From Amycolatopsis tolypomycina (GTDB taxonomy: Bacteria > Actinomycetota > Actinomycetes > Mycobacteriales > Pseudonocardiaceae), in the NCBI RefSeq assembly GCF_900105945.1, contig NZ_FNSO01000004.1:6204001-6268000 (forward strand): a stretch of 64,000 nucleotides of DNA, in the 5' to 3' direction. The notes under the pieces were generated by a model, which was given only the letters and a program-made list of their open reading frames with translations, had not been told where the DNA came from and ran no database searches. Position numbers and translations under genes: made by a program. This document shows positions 18,965 through 28,667 of this stretch, piece by piece; position 1 is the stretch's first letter, and each line of letters begins with the position of its first letter.

Positions 18965-19528
18965 GTGACCGAACAGCCGGGCCGGAAGCGGGACGCGGCC
19001 GCGACGCGACAGGCGTTGCTGGACGCCGGCGCGAAGCTGTTCGCCGAGCGCGGGTTCGACCGGACGACCGTGCGGGACATCGCCGACCTGGCCGGGGTCA
19101 ACCAGGCGCTGCTCTTCCGCTACTTCGGCAGCAAGGAAGCGCTGTTCGAGGAGGTCATCGCCCGGAGCGGGCGTGAGCACCTCGAAACGCACCCGCCCGA
19201 GCGGCTGCTCAGCGCGTCGCTGCGCAGCATGCTCGAACCGGGCGGCGACCGGAACCGGACGCTGGAGACGTACCTGCGCTCGTCGGGCAGCGGGGACGTC
19301 GGGGCGGTGCTGCGCACGGAGATCGGGGACTCCTACGCCCGGATCCTGGCCACGCTGACCGACGCCCCGGACGCCGAGCTGCGCGCCGACCTCGCGCTGG
19401 CCTGGCTGATGGGCATCGGGGTGGTCCGCGAGCTCACCGGCAAGCAGCCGCTGGCCGGCGCCGACCCCGACGACATCGTCCGGCTCGTCGTCGCTGCCGT
19501 CCGGACGCTGCTCGAACGCGCCGAGTGA
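18965..19528 (+). CDS. TetR-family transcriptional regulator
   Basis: A 187-residue repressor: N-terminal HTH with TVRDIADLAGVNQALLFRYFGSKEALFEEVI and a helical ligand domain. GTG 18965 lies six bases after TAACCT (18953-18958), indicating a leaderless transcript separate from the PadR-P450-ferredoxin operon. It could be the repressor that reads the 22-bp palindrome at 16922, a palindrome style common for TetR proteins, but its own promoter lacks a copy of that palindrome. It converges on the large dehydrogenase gene with no gap. Confidence 0.9.
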   Translation: MTEQPGRKRDAAATRQALLDAGAKLFAERGFDRTTVRDIADLAGVNQALLFRYFGSKEALFEEVIARSGREHLETHPPERLLSASLRSMLEPGGDRNRTLETYLRSSGSGDVGAVLRTEIGDSYARILATLTDAPDAELRADLALAWLMGIGVVRELTGKQPLAGADPDDIVRLVVAAVRTLLERAE

Positions 19529-22264
19529 TCACGGCAGCGCGCGCCGCAGCAGTTCCGCCAGGTGCACCGGCGTCCGGCCGGACTCCTGGGCGATCTGCGT
19601 CCGGCAGCTGAAGCCGTCCGACACGACGACGGTGTCCGGGCCGGCCGCGCGGATCGCGGGCAGCATCCGGTCCTCCGCCACCGCCTTCGAGACGTCGTAG
19701 TGGCCGCGCTCGAAGCCGAAGTTGCCGGCCAGGCCGCAGCACCCCGAGTCCAGGGTGGTGTTCCGGACGCCCGCGGCCTGCAGCGCGGACTCGTCGGCGC
19801 CGAAGCCGAGGACCGCGTGCTGGTGGCAGTGCACCTGCGTGATCGCGTCGACGTCGAGCGCCGCGAACGGGATCGGTGCCCGCTCCAGCAGCTCGGCGAA
19901 GGTGAACGTCCGGGACGCCAGCAGCTCCGCCCGCGCGTCACCCGGCATGAGCGCGGGCAAATCGCCGCGGAACAGCGCGGTGCAGCTCGGTTCCAGGCCC
20001 GCGACCTCGTAGCCGTCCGCCAGGTACGGCGCCAGCACGGACAGCGTCCGGTCCAGGACGCGGCGCGCGACGCCGAGCTGGCCGGTCGACACCCACGTCA
20101 GTCCACAACAGACTCCGCGGTCCGGCAGCACGACGTCGTAGCCCGCCGCGGTGAGCACCTCGTGGGCGGCGTCGAGCACCGACGGCGTCAGGTAGTTGTT
20201 GAACGAATCCGGCCACAGCACCACCCGGCGCTCCCCCGTCGCCTTCCGCCGGAGATCCGCGCGCGACGACGTGAACGGCGAAGACGCGAAGGACGGCAGG
20301 TCACGTTCCGGCGCGATCCCGCCGAGCCGCTTCACCAGACCCGCCAGGCGAGACCGGCCCACACGATTGGCCAGGCGCGGAGCCAGCGCGCTGAGCCGCA
20401 GCCACAGCGGCAGCCAGCCCATCGAGTAGTGCGACGCCGGGCGCAGCCGCCGCCGGTAGTGCTGGTGGAGGAACTCGGCCTTGTACGTCGCCATGTCGAC
20501 GTCGACCGGGCAGTCGGAGAGACATCCCTTGCAGGACAGGCACAGATCGAGGGCTTCGTGCACTTCGGACGAACGCCAGCCGTCCTTGATCACTTCGCCG
20601 TTGATCATCTCGGCGAGCAGGTGAGCCCGGCCGCGCGTCGAGTGCTTCTCCTCCCGGGTGGCCCGGTAGCTCGGGCACATCACGCCGCCACCGCCGGTGT
20701 TGCGGCACTTCCCGACCCCGACGCAGCGCCGCATCGCCTGGCCGAAACTCCCCCGGTCCTCCGGGTAGCCGAGGAACACAGTGTCCTCAAAGGACTTCGA
20801 CGTCGACCGCACGCGCAGGTCGGCGTCGATCGGCCGTGGCGCCACCAGGATGCCGGGATTCATCCGCCCGGCCGGGTCGAAGATCGCCTTGAATCGCGCG
20901 AAGACAGCCAGCATCTCCGGGCTGTACATGCGGGACAGCAGCTCCGACCGCGCCTGGCCGTCGCCGTGCTCACCGGACAGCGAGCCGCCGTGCGCCGCGA
21001 CGAGGTCCGCGGCCTCCTCCAGGAACCGCCGGAAGTTCGCAACCCCGGACGTCGACAGCAGGTCGAAGTCCAGCCGCAGGTGCAGGCAGCCTTCGCCGTA
21101 GTGCCCGTAGACGACGCTGCGGCGGCCGTGCGCGCGCATGAGCTCCTTGAACTCGCGCAGGTACGCGCCGAGCCGCTCGGGCGGGACGGCGGCGTCCTCC
21201 CAGCCCGGCCACGCCTCCGACCCGTCGGCGAGCCGCGTCGCGAGCCCCGCGCCTTCCTCGCGGATGCGCCAGAGCCCGCGTTGCGCGGCCGGGTCGTCCA
21301 CGATCGCGAACCCCGTCAGGTCGAGCGACGCGGCCAGTTCGCGCGCCCGCGCCGCCGGGTCGTCGCCGGCCAGCTCGACGAACAGCCACGCACCACCCGG
21401 CGGCAGGTCGCCCGCGCGCCCGGGCAGCATCGCGACGAGCTCGGCGTCGACACCCTCGACGGTCAGCGGCGACCACGGCAGGATCGACGGCACCGCGTCC
21501 GCCGCCGCGATGTCGGAGGGGAAGCCGAGCACCGCGAGCACCCGTTCGCGGGGCAGCTCGGCGAGCGAAACGGTCGCCTCCAGGATGGTCACGCAGGTGC
21601 CCTCGCTGCCGACGAGTGCCTTGGCGACGTCGAAACCGTTCTCCGGCAACAGGTGTTCGAGCCCGTAGCCGGACACGCGACGCGGCCACGTCGAGAGTTC
21701 CTTGCGCAGCAACGCCAGGTTGTCCCGGACCAGCGCACGCAGCTCGTCGAAGATCCGGCCCTCGGTCGGCTCGTCCGGGCCCAGCCGCAGCCGGGTGCCG
21801 TCGTAGAGCAGGACCTCCAGGGAGCGGACGACGTCGACCGTGCGTCCCCACGCCACCGAGTGCGAGCCGCACGCGTTGTTGCCGATCATCCCGCCGAGCG
21901 TGCAGCGGCTGTGCGTCGACGGGTCCGGGCCGAACCGCAGGCCGTGCGGGGCCGCGACCGCCTGCAGGTCGTCGAGCACCGTCCCCGGCAGCACCCGCGC
22001 GAGCCGCGTCGACGGGTCCAGGGAGAGCACCCCGCCGAGGTGGCGCGAGGTGTCGACGACCAGGCCCGGGCCGCACGCGTTCCCGGCGACGCTCGTGCCG
22101 CCGCCGCGGGCGATCACCGGCAGGTCACGGTCGCGGGCGGCCGCGACCGCCGCGACGACGTCGTCGACGGTCCGCGGCAGCACCACGCCGCGGGGCACGT
22201 GGCGGTAGTTGGAGGCGTCGGTCGTGTACAGGGCGAGCGTGGCGGCGTCGGTGAGGATCTCCAC
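19529..22264 (-). CDS. FAD/4Fe-4S D-lactate- or glycolate-type dehydrogenase
   Basis: A 911-residue fusion of a GlcD-like flavoprotein (FAD-binding PRTVDDVVAAVAAARDRDLPVIARGGGTS.., C-terminal GEHGDGQARSELL) with a GlcF/GlpC-like iron-sulfur part. The latter carries CVGVGKCRNTGGGGVMCPSY and CLSCKGCLSDCPVDVDMATYK, then two CCG-domain motifs (VCCGLTWVSTG and GCCGLAGNFGF). This is the Dld-II-like layout that oxidises D-2-hydroxyacids and passes electrons to quinone. The start is uncertain: GTG 22264 is used, TTG 22276 is equally possible, and ATG 22339 would leave almost no room for a promoter. It diverges from the histidine kinase across a box shared with the ABC importer operon. Confidence 0.88.
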   Translation of the reverse strand: MEILTDAATLALYTTDASNYRHVPRGVVLPRTVDDVVAAVAAARDRDLPVIARGGGTSVAGNACGPGLVVDTSRHLGGVLSLDPSTRLARVLPGTVLDDLQAVAAPHGLRFGPDPSTHSRCTLGGMIGNNACGSHSVAWGRTVDVVRSLEVLLYDGTRLRLGPDEPTEGRIFDELRALVRDNLALLRKELSTWPRRVSGYGLEHLLPENGFDVAKALVGSEGTCVTILEATVSLAELPRERVLAVLGFPSDIAAADAVPSILPWSPLTVEGVDAELVAMLPGRAGDLPPGGAWLFVELAGDDPAARARELAASLDLTGFAIVDDPAAQRGLWRIREEGAGLATRLADGSEAWPGWEDAAVPPERLGAYLREFKELMRAHGRRSVVYGHYGEGCLHLRLDFDLLSTSGVANFRRFLEEAADLVAAHGGSLSGEHGDGQARSELLSRMYSPEMLAVFARFKAIFDPAGRMNPGILVAPRPIDADLRVRSTSKSFEDTVFLGYPEDRGSFGQAMRRCVGVGKCRNTGGGGVMCPSYRATREEKHSTRGRAHLLAEMINGEVIKDGWRSSEVHEALDLCLSCKGCLSDCPVDVDMATYKAEFLHQHYRRRLRPASHYSMGWLPLWLRLSALAPRLANRVGRSRLAGLVKRLGGIAPERDLPSFASSPFTSSRADLRRKATGERRVVLWPDSFNNYLTPSVLDAAHEVLTAAGYDVVLPDRGVCCGLTWVSTGQLGVARRVLDRTLSVLAPYLADGYEVAGLEPSCTALFRGDLPALMPGDARAELLASRTFTFAELLERAPIPFAALDVDAITQVHCHQHAVLGFGADESALQAAGVRNTTLDSGCCGLAGNFGFERGHYDVSKAVAEDRMLPAIRAAGPDTVVVSDGFSCRTQIAQESGRTPVHLAELLRRALP

Positions 22265-22294
22265 CCGTCCATTCAAGCCGCCCGGGGGCCGCCG

Positions 22295-22313
22295 TACCTC
22301 TCCAGCCGGGTAT
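22295..22313. promoter_or_regulatory. Regulatory box A (TACCTCTCCAG..GGGTAT)
   Basis: An 11-base core TACCTCTCCAG followed by CC and GGGTAT lies between the divergent dehydrogenase and histidine-kinase genes. The same core, with GGGTAT two bases farther away, precedes the ABC operon at 24946. The ends TACC/GGTA make an imperfect palindrome, as used by NarL/LuxR-type response regulators such as the one encoded at 23485. Confidence 0.55.
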
Positions 22314-22348
22314 GTCCGGAACCACACTCCGTGTGCCATCGTGATCGA

Positions 22349-23488
22349 GTGACGGCAAAGGAGCACGTTGCCGAGTACAGCGCGGTGCTGGGCGAGCTGC
22401 TGCGCGAGCGCGAGAAGCTGCTCGGCACGCTCGACCGGGTCGCCGCGCTGCACGGGACCGCGCGCCTGATCCGGGAGACGGTCGGCGCGAAGGCCGGCTT
22501 CGTCGCCGAGCTCGACCGGCCCGAGCTGGCCGTGATCCGCTGGATGTCCGGCACCCGGACGAACGCGCTGCAGGACCTCCAGGTGCCCGTCGGCCAGGGC
22601 ATCGGCGGCCGGGTGCTGGCGCTGGGCCGGCCGGTGAAGGTCACCGACTACGTCAGCTCGCCGGCGATCACCCACCAGTTCGACGCCCAGGTCCGCGGCG
22701 AGGGCCTGGCCGCGATGCTCGCCGTCCCGATCGTCGCGCGCGGCGAAACCGTCGCCATCGCCTACGCGGCCATGCGCGAGCCTGCCGACTTCGGCGACGA
22801 CGCCGTCCGGCGGATGGAAGAGGTCGCGCGCGAGGCCGGGACGGCGTTGCACCTGGCCAAGGTCGCCGAGACCGACCGCACGGCCGCGGTGGCCGGCGAG
22901 CGGCTGCGCATGCAGAGCGCCCTGCACGACTCCGTGGGCGCGCTGCTGTTCTCCATCGGCGTCCAGGTGCGCGACCTGCACGAGGACCTCCACGGCAACC
23001 CCGGCCTGGAGGCGCGGCTGCGGCGGCTCGAAGGGGACGTCTCGGCGGCCGCGGGGGCGCTGCGGGAGTCGCTGCTGGCCCTGTCGGAGTCCAGCCCGGA
23101 GCGGGCTCTGCCGGTGGAACTGGCCGAGCACTGCCGCTCGTTCCAGGCACGCTGTGGCGTCCCGGCCCGGTTCGTGCAGCTCGCGGCGGTGCCGCCGCTG
23201 GACGCCGAACGCACCGCGCTGCTGGTGGCGGCGGTCCGCGAGGGCCTGCTCAACGTCGAGAAGCACGCGCGGGCGTCCTCGGTGATCGTGAGCCTGCTGC
23301 CCAGCGACGACGGCGTCCAGGTGGTCGTGGCGGACGACGGCACGGGCGCCGAGGCCACCCCCGGCACGGGCATGGGCCTGCGGACGCTCACCGGGCGGGC
23401 CGCGCGGCTCGGCGGCCGGGTCAGCCTCGTCCGCGACGACGACGACGGCTGCACCCTGCGCGCCTGGGTGCCGCTGGTGCGGCCGTGA
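22349..23488 (+). CDS. GAF-domain sensor histidine kinase (NarL-system type)
   Basis: A 379-residue cytoplasmic kinase. A GAF sensor at about 30-165 (QDLQVPVGQGIGGRVLALGRPVKVTDY) is followed by HisKA_3 with phospho-acceptor His193 in SALHDSVGALLFSIGV, and an HATPase domain (REGLLNVEKHA, VVADDGTG, GMGLRTL). No membrane segment, so it senses an internal signal. GTG 22349; its end overlaps the response-regulator GTG by four bases. Given its place beside a hydroxyacid dehydrogenase and an importer it may sense carbon-source metabolites, which is inference. Confidence 0.9.
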   Translation: MTAKEHVAEYSAVLGELLREREKLLGTLDRVAALHGTARLIRETVGAKAGFVAELDRPELAVIRWMSGTRTNALQDLQVPVGQGIGGRVLALGRPVKVTDYVSSPAITHQFDAQVRGEGLAAMLAVPIVARGETVAIAYAAMREPADFGDDAVRRMEEVAREAGTALHLAKVAETDRTAAVAGERLRMQSALHDSVGALLFSIGVQVRDLHEDLHGNPGLEARLRRLEGDVSAAAGALRESLLALSESSPERALPVELAEHCRSFQARCGVPARFVQLAAVPPLDAERTALLVAAVREGLLNVEKHARASSVIVSLLPSDDGVQVVVADDGTGAEATPGTGMGLRTLTGRAARLGGRVSLVRDDDDGCTLRAWVPLVRP

Positions 23489-24108
23489 CACCGGCGACCG
23501 TCTTCGTCGTCGACGACCACCCGGTGGTCCGCGACGGCGTGACGCTGCTGCTGCGCTCGGACCCCTGCCTCAACGTGGTCGGCTCGGCGGAGTCCGGCCG
23601 GCTGGCGATCGAGCGGGTGGCGTCGCTGGCCCCGGACCTGATCCTGCTCGACCTGCGGCTGCCGGACATGCTGGCGCCGGAGGTCGTCACGGAACTGCGC
23701 CGGGTCCACCCCGAGGGCAAGATCGTGGTCTTCACCGCCCACGGCGACCACCAGGGCGTGCTGGCGGCGCTGGAGTCGGGCGCGCACGGCTGCCTGCTCA
23801 AGGACGCGGCGGGCGCCCAGCTGGTGACCGAGCTGCGCCGGGTCCTGCGCGGCGAGCGCGTCGTCGACCCCCGGATCCTCCCCGACGCCGGGCAGCGCTC
23901 GGACGCGCTGGCCCGCAGCGGCTTGACCCGCCGCGAGTACGAGGTCCTGCGGCTGGCCGCGCAGGGCCAGACGAACCCGGAGATCGCGGAGTCGACCGGC
24001 CTGGCGCGGAACACGGTGAAGACGTACCTGCAGTCGGCGCTGCACAAGCTGGGCGCGCGCAACCGCGTCGAGGCGATCGGGAAGGCCAGCGAAGCCGGGC
24101 TGCTGTGA
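23485..24108 (+). CDS. LuxR/NarL-type response regulator
   Basis: A 207-residue two-domain regulator: receiver with DD at 10-11, phospho-acceptor Asp56 (LILLDLRLPD) and Lys in CLLKDAAG, then a C-terminal HTH (LTRREYEVLRLAAQGQTNPEIAESTGLARNTVKTYL). Translationally coupled to the GAF kinase by a GTGA overlap, so it is the cognate partner. The shared box at 22295 and 24946 is a candidate for its binding site, which would make it the regulator of its own operon, the dehydrogenase and the importer. Confidence 0.92.
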   Translation: MTPATVFVVDDHPVVRDGVTLLLRSDPCLNVVGSAESGRLAIERVASLAPDLILLDLRLPDMLAPEVVTELRRVHPEGKIVVFTAHGDHQGVLAALESGAHGCLLKDAAGAQLVTELRRVLRGERVVDPRILPDAGQRSDALARSGLTRREYEVLRLAAQGQTNPEIAESTGLARNTVKTYLQSALHKLGARNRVEAIGKASEAGLL

Positions 24109-24121
24109 CATCCTCGGCCGG

Positions 24122-24940
24122 GTGACGATCGACCTGCACACGCACAGCACGGCCTCCGACGGGACCACGCCACCGGCAGAGCTCCCGCGGCTGGCCGCCG
24201 AAGCCGGGCTGACGGTGCTCGCGCTCACCGATCACGACACCTTCGCGGGCCTGTCCACGGCTTCCGCGGTCGCGTCCGACGTCGAAATCGTGCCCGGCGT
24301 CGAGATCTCCTGCCGGCTCGACGAGTTCGAGGTGCACCTGCTCGGCCTCTTCGCCGATCCGCTGTCCGTCCCGCTGGCGGCCGAGCTGGAGCTGATCCGC
24401 ACCGACCGCGTCCGGCGCGGGGTGCGGATGGTCGAGCGCTGCCGGGAGCTCGGCGCGCCGATCACCCTCGCGCAGGTCGAGGCGATCGCCGCGGGTGCGC
24501 CGCTGGGTCGTCCGCACATCGCCGCGGCACTGGCCGCGGTGGGCATCACCGACGCCTTCACCGCCGACTGGATCGCCGACGGCGGCCGGGCCGACGTGCC
24601 CAAGCACGTCCTGTCCACTGTGGAGGCGATCGCGCTGGTCCGCGCGGCCGGCGGCGTGGCGGTGCTGGCTCACCCGCGCTCGGTCAAGCGGCGCGCCGCG
24701 GTCACCGACGCGCAGCTGGCCGCGCTCGCCGCCGCGGGACTCGCCGGGATCGAGGTGGACCACCCGGAGCAGCCGCCCGAGGTCCGCGAGCGACTCCGGG
24801 AAGTAGCTGCCGACCTGGGGTTGCTCGCGACCGGGTCGAGCGACTTCCACGGTGACCGCAAGCCGGTCCGGCTCGGCGAGTGCACCACTTCGCCGGAGGT
24901 CTTCGCGGCGCTCCGGGAGTCCGCCGTGTCCGTTTCGTAG
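24122..24940 (+). CDS. PHP-domain phosphoesterase (TrpH/YciV-like)
   Basis: A 272-residue metal-dependent phosphoesterase of the PHP family with the four classical motifs: IDLHTHSTASDG, ALTDHDTFAG, VLAHPRSV and GSSDFHGD. Relatives (RNase AM/YciV) hydrolyse 3',5'-bisphosphonucleotides or short RNA. It starts with GTG 24122, 13 bp after the response regulator, so it probably belongs to the same transcript, although a functional link to the kinase is not obvious. Confidence 0.88.
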   Translation: MTIDLHTHSTASDGTTPPAELPRLAAEAGLTVLALTDHDTFAGLSTASAVASDVEIVPGVEISCRLDEFEVHLLGLFADPLSVPLAAELELIRTDRVRRGVRMVERCRELGAPITLAQVEAIAAGAPLGRPHIAAALAAVGITDAFTADWIADGGRADVPKHVLSTVEAIALVRAAGGVAVLAHPRSVKRRAAVTDAQLAALAAAGLAGIEVDHPEQPPEVRERLREVAADLGLLATGSSDFHGDRKPVRLGECTTSPEVFAALRESAVSVS

Positions 24941-24945
24941 CCGCC

Positions 24946-24966
24946 TACCTCTCCAGGTGGGGGTAT
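24946..24966. promoter_or_regulatory. Regulatory box B (TACCTCTCCAG..GGGTAT) before the ABC operon
   Basis: Same 11-base core as box A at 22295, here followed by GTGG then GGGTAT (two extra bases). It lies 94-114 bp before the first ABC gene, in a non-coding gap. Identity of the core at two promoters flanking a two-component system argues for a common regulator. Confidence 0.55.
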
Positions 24967-25006
24967 CGGATCACTCCCCGCCGAACGCAGGATGACCGCC
25001 ACCGAT

Positions 25007-25022
25007 CGTGACTCACGTCACA
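25007..25022. promoter_or_regulatory. CRP-like site CGTGACTCACGTCACA
   Basis: Fits the cAMP-receptor-protein consensus TGTGA-N6-TCACA at 9 of 10 specified bases and is symmetric (GTGAC/GTCAC). It is centred about 45 bp before the start of the first ABC gene. It suggests carbon-status control of the importer in addition to box B. Confidence 0.5.
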
Positions 25023-25059
25023 CGAGTGGAGGAGGCCTCTTGCGTCCTGGAGTGAGTTC

Positions 25060-25865
<806 letters not shown>

Positions 25866-25869
<4 letters not shown>

Positions 25870-26639
25870 CGCCGCCGGAGCTGGGAGTCGAAAACGTCTC
25901 CCTGCGGTTCGGCGGGATCCGCGCGCTCGACGACGTGAGCTTCACCGTCGCCCCCGGGTCGCTGCACGCGCTGATCGGGCCGAACGGCGCCGGGAAGTCC
26001 AGCTGCTTCAACGTGATCAGCGGCCTCTACCGGGCCGACAGCGGCCGCGTGCGGCTCGGCGACACCGAGCTCACCGGACTGGCGCCGCACAAGCTGGCCG
26101 GCCTCGGCGTCGGGCGGTCGTTCCAGAACGCCGCCCTCTCCCCCGGCTCGACCGTGCTGGACAACGTCATGCTCGGGCGGCACGCGCTGACCCGCGGCGG
26201 GTTCCTCGAAACCGGGCTGCGGCTGCCGTGGACGGTCCGCGCCGAGCGGCGGCACGCCGAACGCGCCCGCGAGATCTGCGCGTTCCTCGGGCTCGGCGCG
26301 GTCGTCGACGCTCCCGTGGGCGCGCTGCCCTATGGCGTCGTCAAGCGCGTCGACCTCGCCCGCGCGCTGGCCGTCGAGCCGGTGCTGCTCCTGCTCGACG
26401 AGCCCGCGGCCGGGATGAACGCGGCCGAGACCGCCGAGCTGGCCGGGACGATCAGCGGCATCCGCGCGGAGCTGGGCATCTCGATCCTGCTCGTCGAACA
26501 CGACATGGGCCTGGTGATGGGCATCGCCGACCGCGTCACGGTGCTCGACTTCGGCAGGCGCATCGCCGACGGCACCCCGGCGCAGGTCCAGGCCGACCCG
26601 GACGTCATCAAGGCCTACCTGGGCACGGAGGCGGCGTGA
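25866..26639 (+). CDS. ABC importer ATPase (LivG type)
   Basis: A 257-residue ATPase with Walker A GPNGAGKSS, a degenerate signature LPYGVVKRVD as usual for LivG, and Walker B LLLLDEPAAGMN. The LivG-specific insert (VLDNVMLGRHALTRGGFLETGLRLP) is present. ATG 25866 overlaps the preceding stop (ATGA); the next gene starts at 26636, inside its last codons. It pairs with the LivF-type subunit on the cytoplasmic face of the transporter. Confidence 0.92.
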
Positions 26640-27514
26640 ACACTTTCCTGCAGCTCGTGGTGAACGGCCTCGGCAAGGGCGCGGTGTTCGCCCTGCTCGC
26701 ACTGGGGTTCGTGATCATCTTCAAGGCCACCGAGGTGGTCAACTTCGCGCACGGCTCGCTCGTGCTCTTCGGCGGCTACCTCGTCGTGGTGACGAAGGAC
26801 GCGCTGGGCTGGGTGGGCGCGTCACTCGTCGGGATCGTCTCGGCCGGCCTGCTCGGCCTGCTGGTGGAACGGCTGCTGCTGTCGCGCTCGCGGCACGCCG
26901 ACGCCAACAGCCTCGCCCTGCTCACCATCGGCGTCGACGTCATCATCACCGAGGAGATCGTGCGCCGCCTCGGCGTCACGCTGCCCTTCCTCGGCGACGC
27001 CTGGGACGCGAAGCCGTTCCGGCTCGGCGGGATCACGCTGTTCCGCACGCACCTGGTCGCACTCGGCGTCGCCGCGGTGCTGATCACGGCGTTCTGGCTG
27101 GCCTTCAAGTACTCGAACTGGGGCGTGGCCATGCGGGCCCAGGCGGAGAACCGCGAGGCCGCCGCGCTGATGGGCATCCGCAGCTCCCGCGTCACCGCGA
27201 CCGCGTGGGTGGTCGCCGGGCTGCTGGCCGGGGTGGCCGTGCTCTTCATCGCGACGCAGGACTTCTCCGGCGCCGGGCTGTCGCGCGGGACGCACTCGAT
27301 CGCGCTGGCCGCCTTCCCCGCGGCGATCCTCGGCGGCCTCGACTCGACGGCGGGCGCGGTGGTCGGCGGCCTGGTCGTCGGGATCGCCGAAGCGCTTTCG
27401 GCGCAGTACGTCTCGTTCGACTTCTCCAAGAGCGCGGTGTTCCTGGTGATGCTGGTGGTGCTGGTGATCCGGCCTTCGGGGCTCTTCGGCACGAGGGAGC
27501 GAACCCGTGTCTGA
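26636..27514 (+). CDS. ABC importer permease (LivH type)
   Basis: A 292-residue membrane permease with about eight hydrophobic segments. Family signatures are KGAVFALLALGFVIIFKATEVVNFAHG at the N-terminus and the ATPase-contact loop RAQAENREAAALMGI. It starts with GTG 26636, overlapping the LivG-type gene; its end overlaps the LivM-type gene by eight bases. Together with LivM it forms the translocation pore. Confidence 0.92.
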   Translation: MNTFLQLVVNGLGKGAVFALLALGFVIIFKATEVVNFAHGSLVLFGGYLVVVTKDALGWVGASLVGIVSAGLLGLLVERLLLSRSRHADANSLALLTIGVDVIITEEIVRRLGVTLPFLGDAWDAKPFRLGGITLFRTHLVALGVAAVLITAFWLAFKYSNWGVAMRAQAENREAAALMGIRSSRVTATAWVVAGLLAGVAVLFIATQDFSGAGLSRGTHSIALAAFPAAILGGLDSTAGAVVGGLVVGIAEALSAQYVSFDFSKSAVFLVMLVVLVIRPSGLFGTRERTRV

Positions 27515-28667
27515 CCAAGCCGTGTCCGAAGTGGACACTCCACCCTCGAAAGCCGGACCGGCGGAGAAACCGCGTCGCAGCCGGACGAGCCTGGTGCGCA
27601 AGGTCGCGTGGCTGGCTCTCCTGGTGGTCCTGCTCGCCCTGCCGCTCTACCTCGACGCCGCCTGGCTCAAGGCCGGGCAGTACATGATGATCGGCGCGGT
27701 CGGCGCGATCGGGCTGACCCTGGTGGTCGGGCAGGCCGGACAGCTTTCCCTGGCCCACGCGTTCTTCCTGCTCGCCGGCGGCACCGCCTACACCGTCCTC
27801 TCCGGACCGACGAGCGACGAGCGCGTCATCGGCTTCGGCCTCGACCCGGCGCTCTCGCTGCTGGGCGCGGTGGCCGTCGCGGCCCTGCTCGGGCTGGCCT
27901 TCGCGCCGGTCGCCGGGCGGCTGCGCGGGATCTACCTCGGCGTCGCGTCCCTGGCGCTGGTGTTCCTGGGGCTCTACTTCGGACAGTCCGCGGAGGAGCT
28001 CACCGGCGGGACGTCGACCGGACGCACCCCGGCGTCGTTCTCCCTGTTCGGCTTCCCGTTCACCAACGACGGCCCGGAAATCAGCCTGCTCGGCGTGCCG
28101 ATCCGGCAGGCCGAGCGCATGTGGTACCTGTTCCTGCTGCTCACCGTGCTCGCTTTCGTCATCGCCCGCAGCGCGGTCCGCGGCCGGGTGGGCCGCTCGT
28201 GGCGGGCGGTGCGCGACAACGAGGCCGCGGCCGCGGTGATGGGCGTCAGCGTGCTGCGGGCCAAGGCGGGCGCGTTCGCCGTCTCCTCGGCCTACGGCGG
28301 GCTCGCCGGCGCGATGACCGTGCTGTGGTTCGACATCCTCAAGCCGGACGAAAGCGAGTTCGGCACCTATGGCATCAACGTGTCGATCGCCTACCTGGCG
28401 ATGGTCATCATCGGCGGCCTCGGCTCGGTCCCCGGCGCGCTCGTCGGCGCGCTGATCGTCAACGGGCTGCCGCAGGTCCTCGCCCTGTATTCGGCCGACC
28501 TGGGCTGGTTCTCCGGCACCGGCGACGGCGCGCTGACCCCGATCCTGGTCAGCTCGTTCGTCTACGGCGCCGCGATCATCCTCGTCGTGCTGTTCGAGCC
28601 GGGCGGGCTCGCCGCGATCGGCCGCCGGCTCACCCGGTCCCGCCGTCAACCCCCGGAGGAATCATGA
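27507..28667 (+). CDS. ABC importer permease (LivM type)
   Basis: A 386-residue permease, about nine to ten membrane segments after a 35-residue polar N-terminus rich in Pro/Arg. Conserved stretches: GLTLVVGQAGQLSLAHAFFLLAGG, SWRAVRDNEAAAAVMGVSVLRAKAGAFAVS (coupling loop) and GLGSVPGALVGALIVNGL. GTG 27507. The ATGA junction with the binding-protein gene indicates translational coupling through the whole operon. Confidence 0.92.
   Translation: MSDQAVSEVDTPPSKAGPAEKPRRSRTSLVRKVAWLALLVVLLALPLYLDAAWLKAGQYMMIGAVGAIGLTLVVGQAGQLSLAHAFFLLAGGTAYTVLSGPTSDERVIGFGLDPALSLLGAVAVAALLGLAFAPVAGRLRGIYLGVASLALVFLGLYFGQSAEELTGGTSTGRTPASFSLFGFPFTNDGPEISLLGVPIRQAERMWYLFLLLTVLAFVIARSAVRGRVGRSWRAVRDNEAAAAVMGVSVLRAKAGAFAVSSAYGGLAGAMTVLWFDILKPDESEFGTYGINVSIAYLAMVIIGGLGSVPGALVGALIVNGLPQVLALYSADLGWFSGTGDGALTPILVSSFVYGAAIILVVLFEPGGLAAIGRRLTRSRRQPPEES

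Noticed and set aside
19562..23488. Long plus-strand frame across the dehydrogenase gene
   Set aside because: Only its last 379 codons (histidine kinase from 22349) are real; the rest is antisense to the FAD/Fe-S dehydrogenase.
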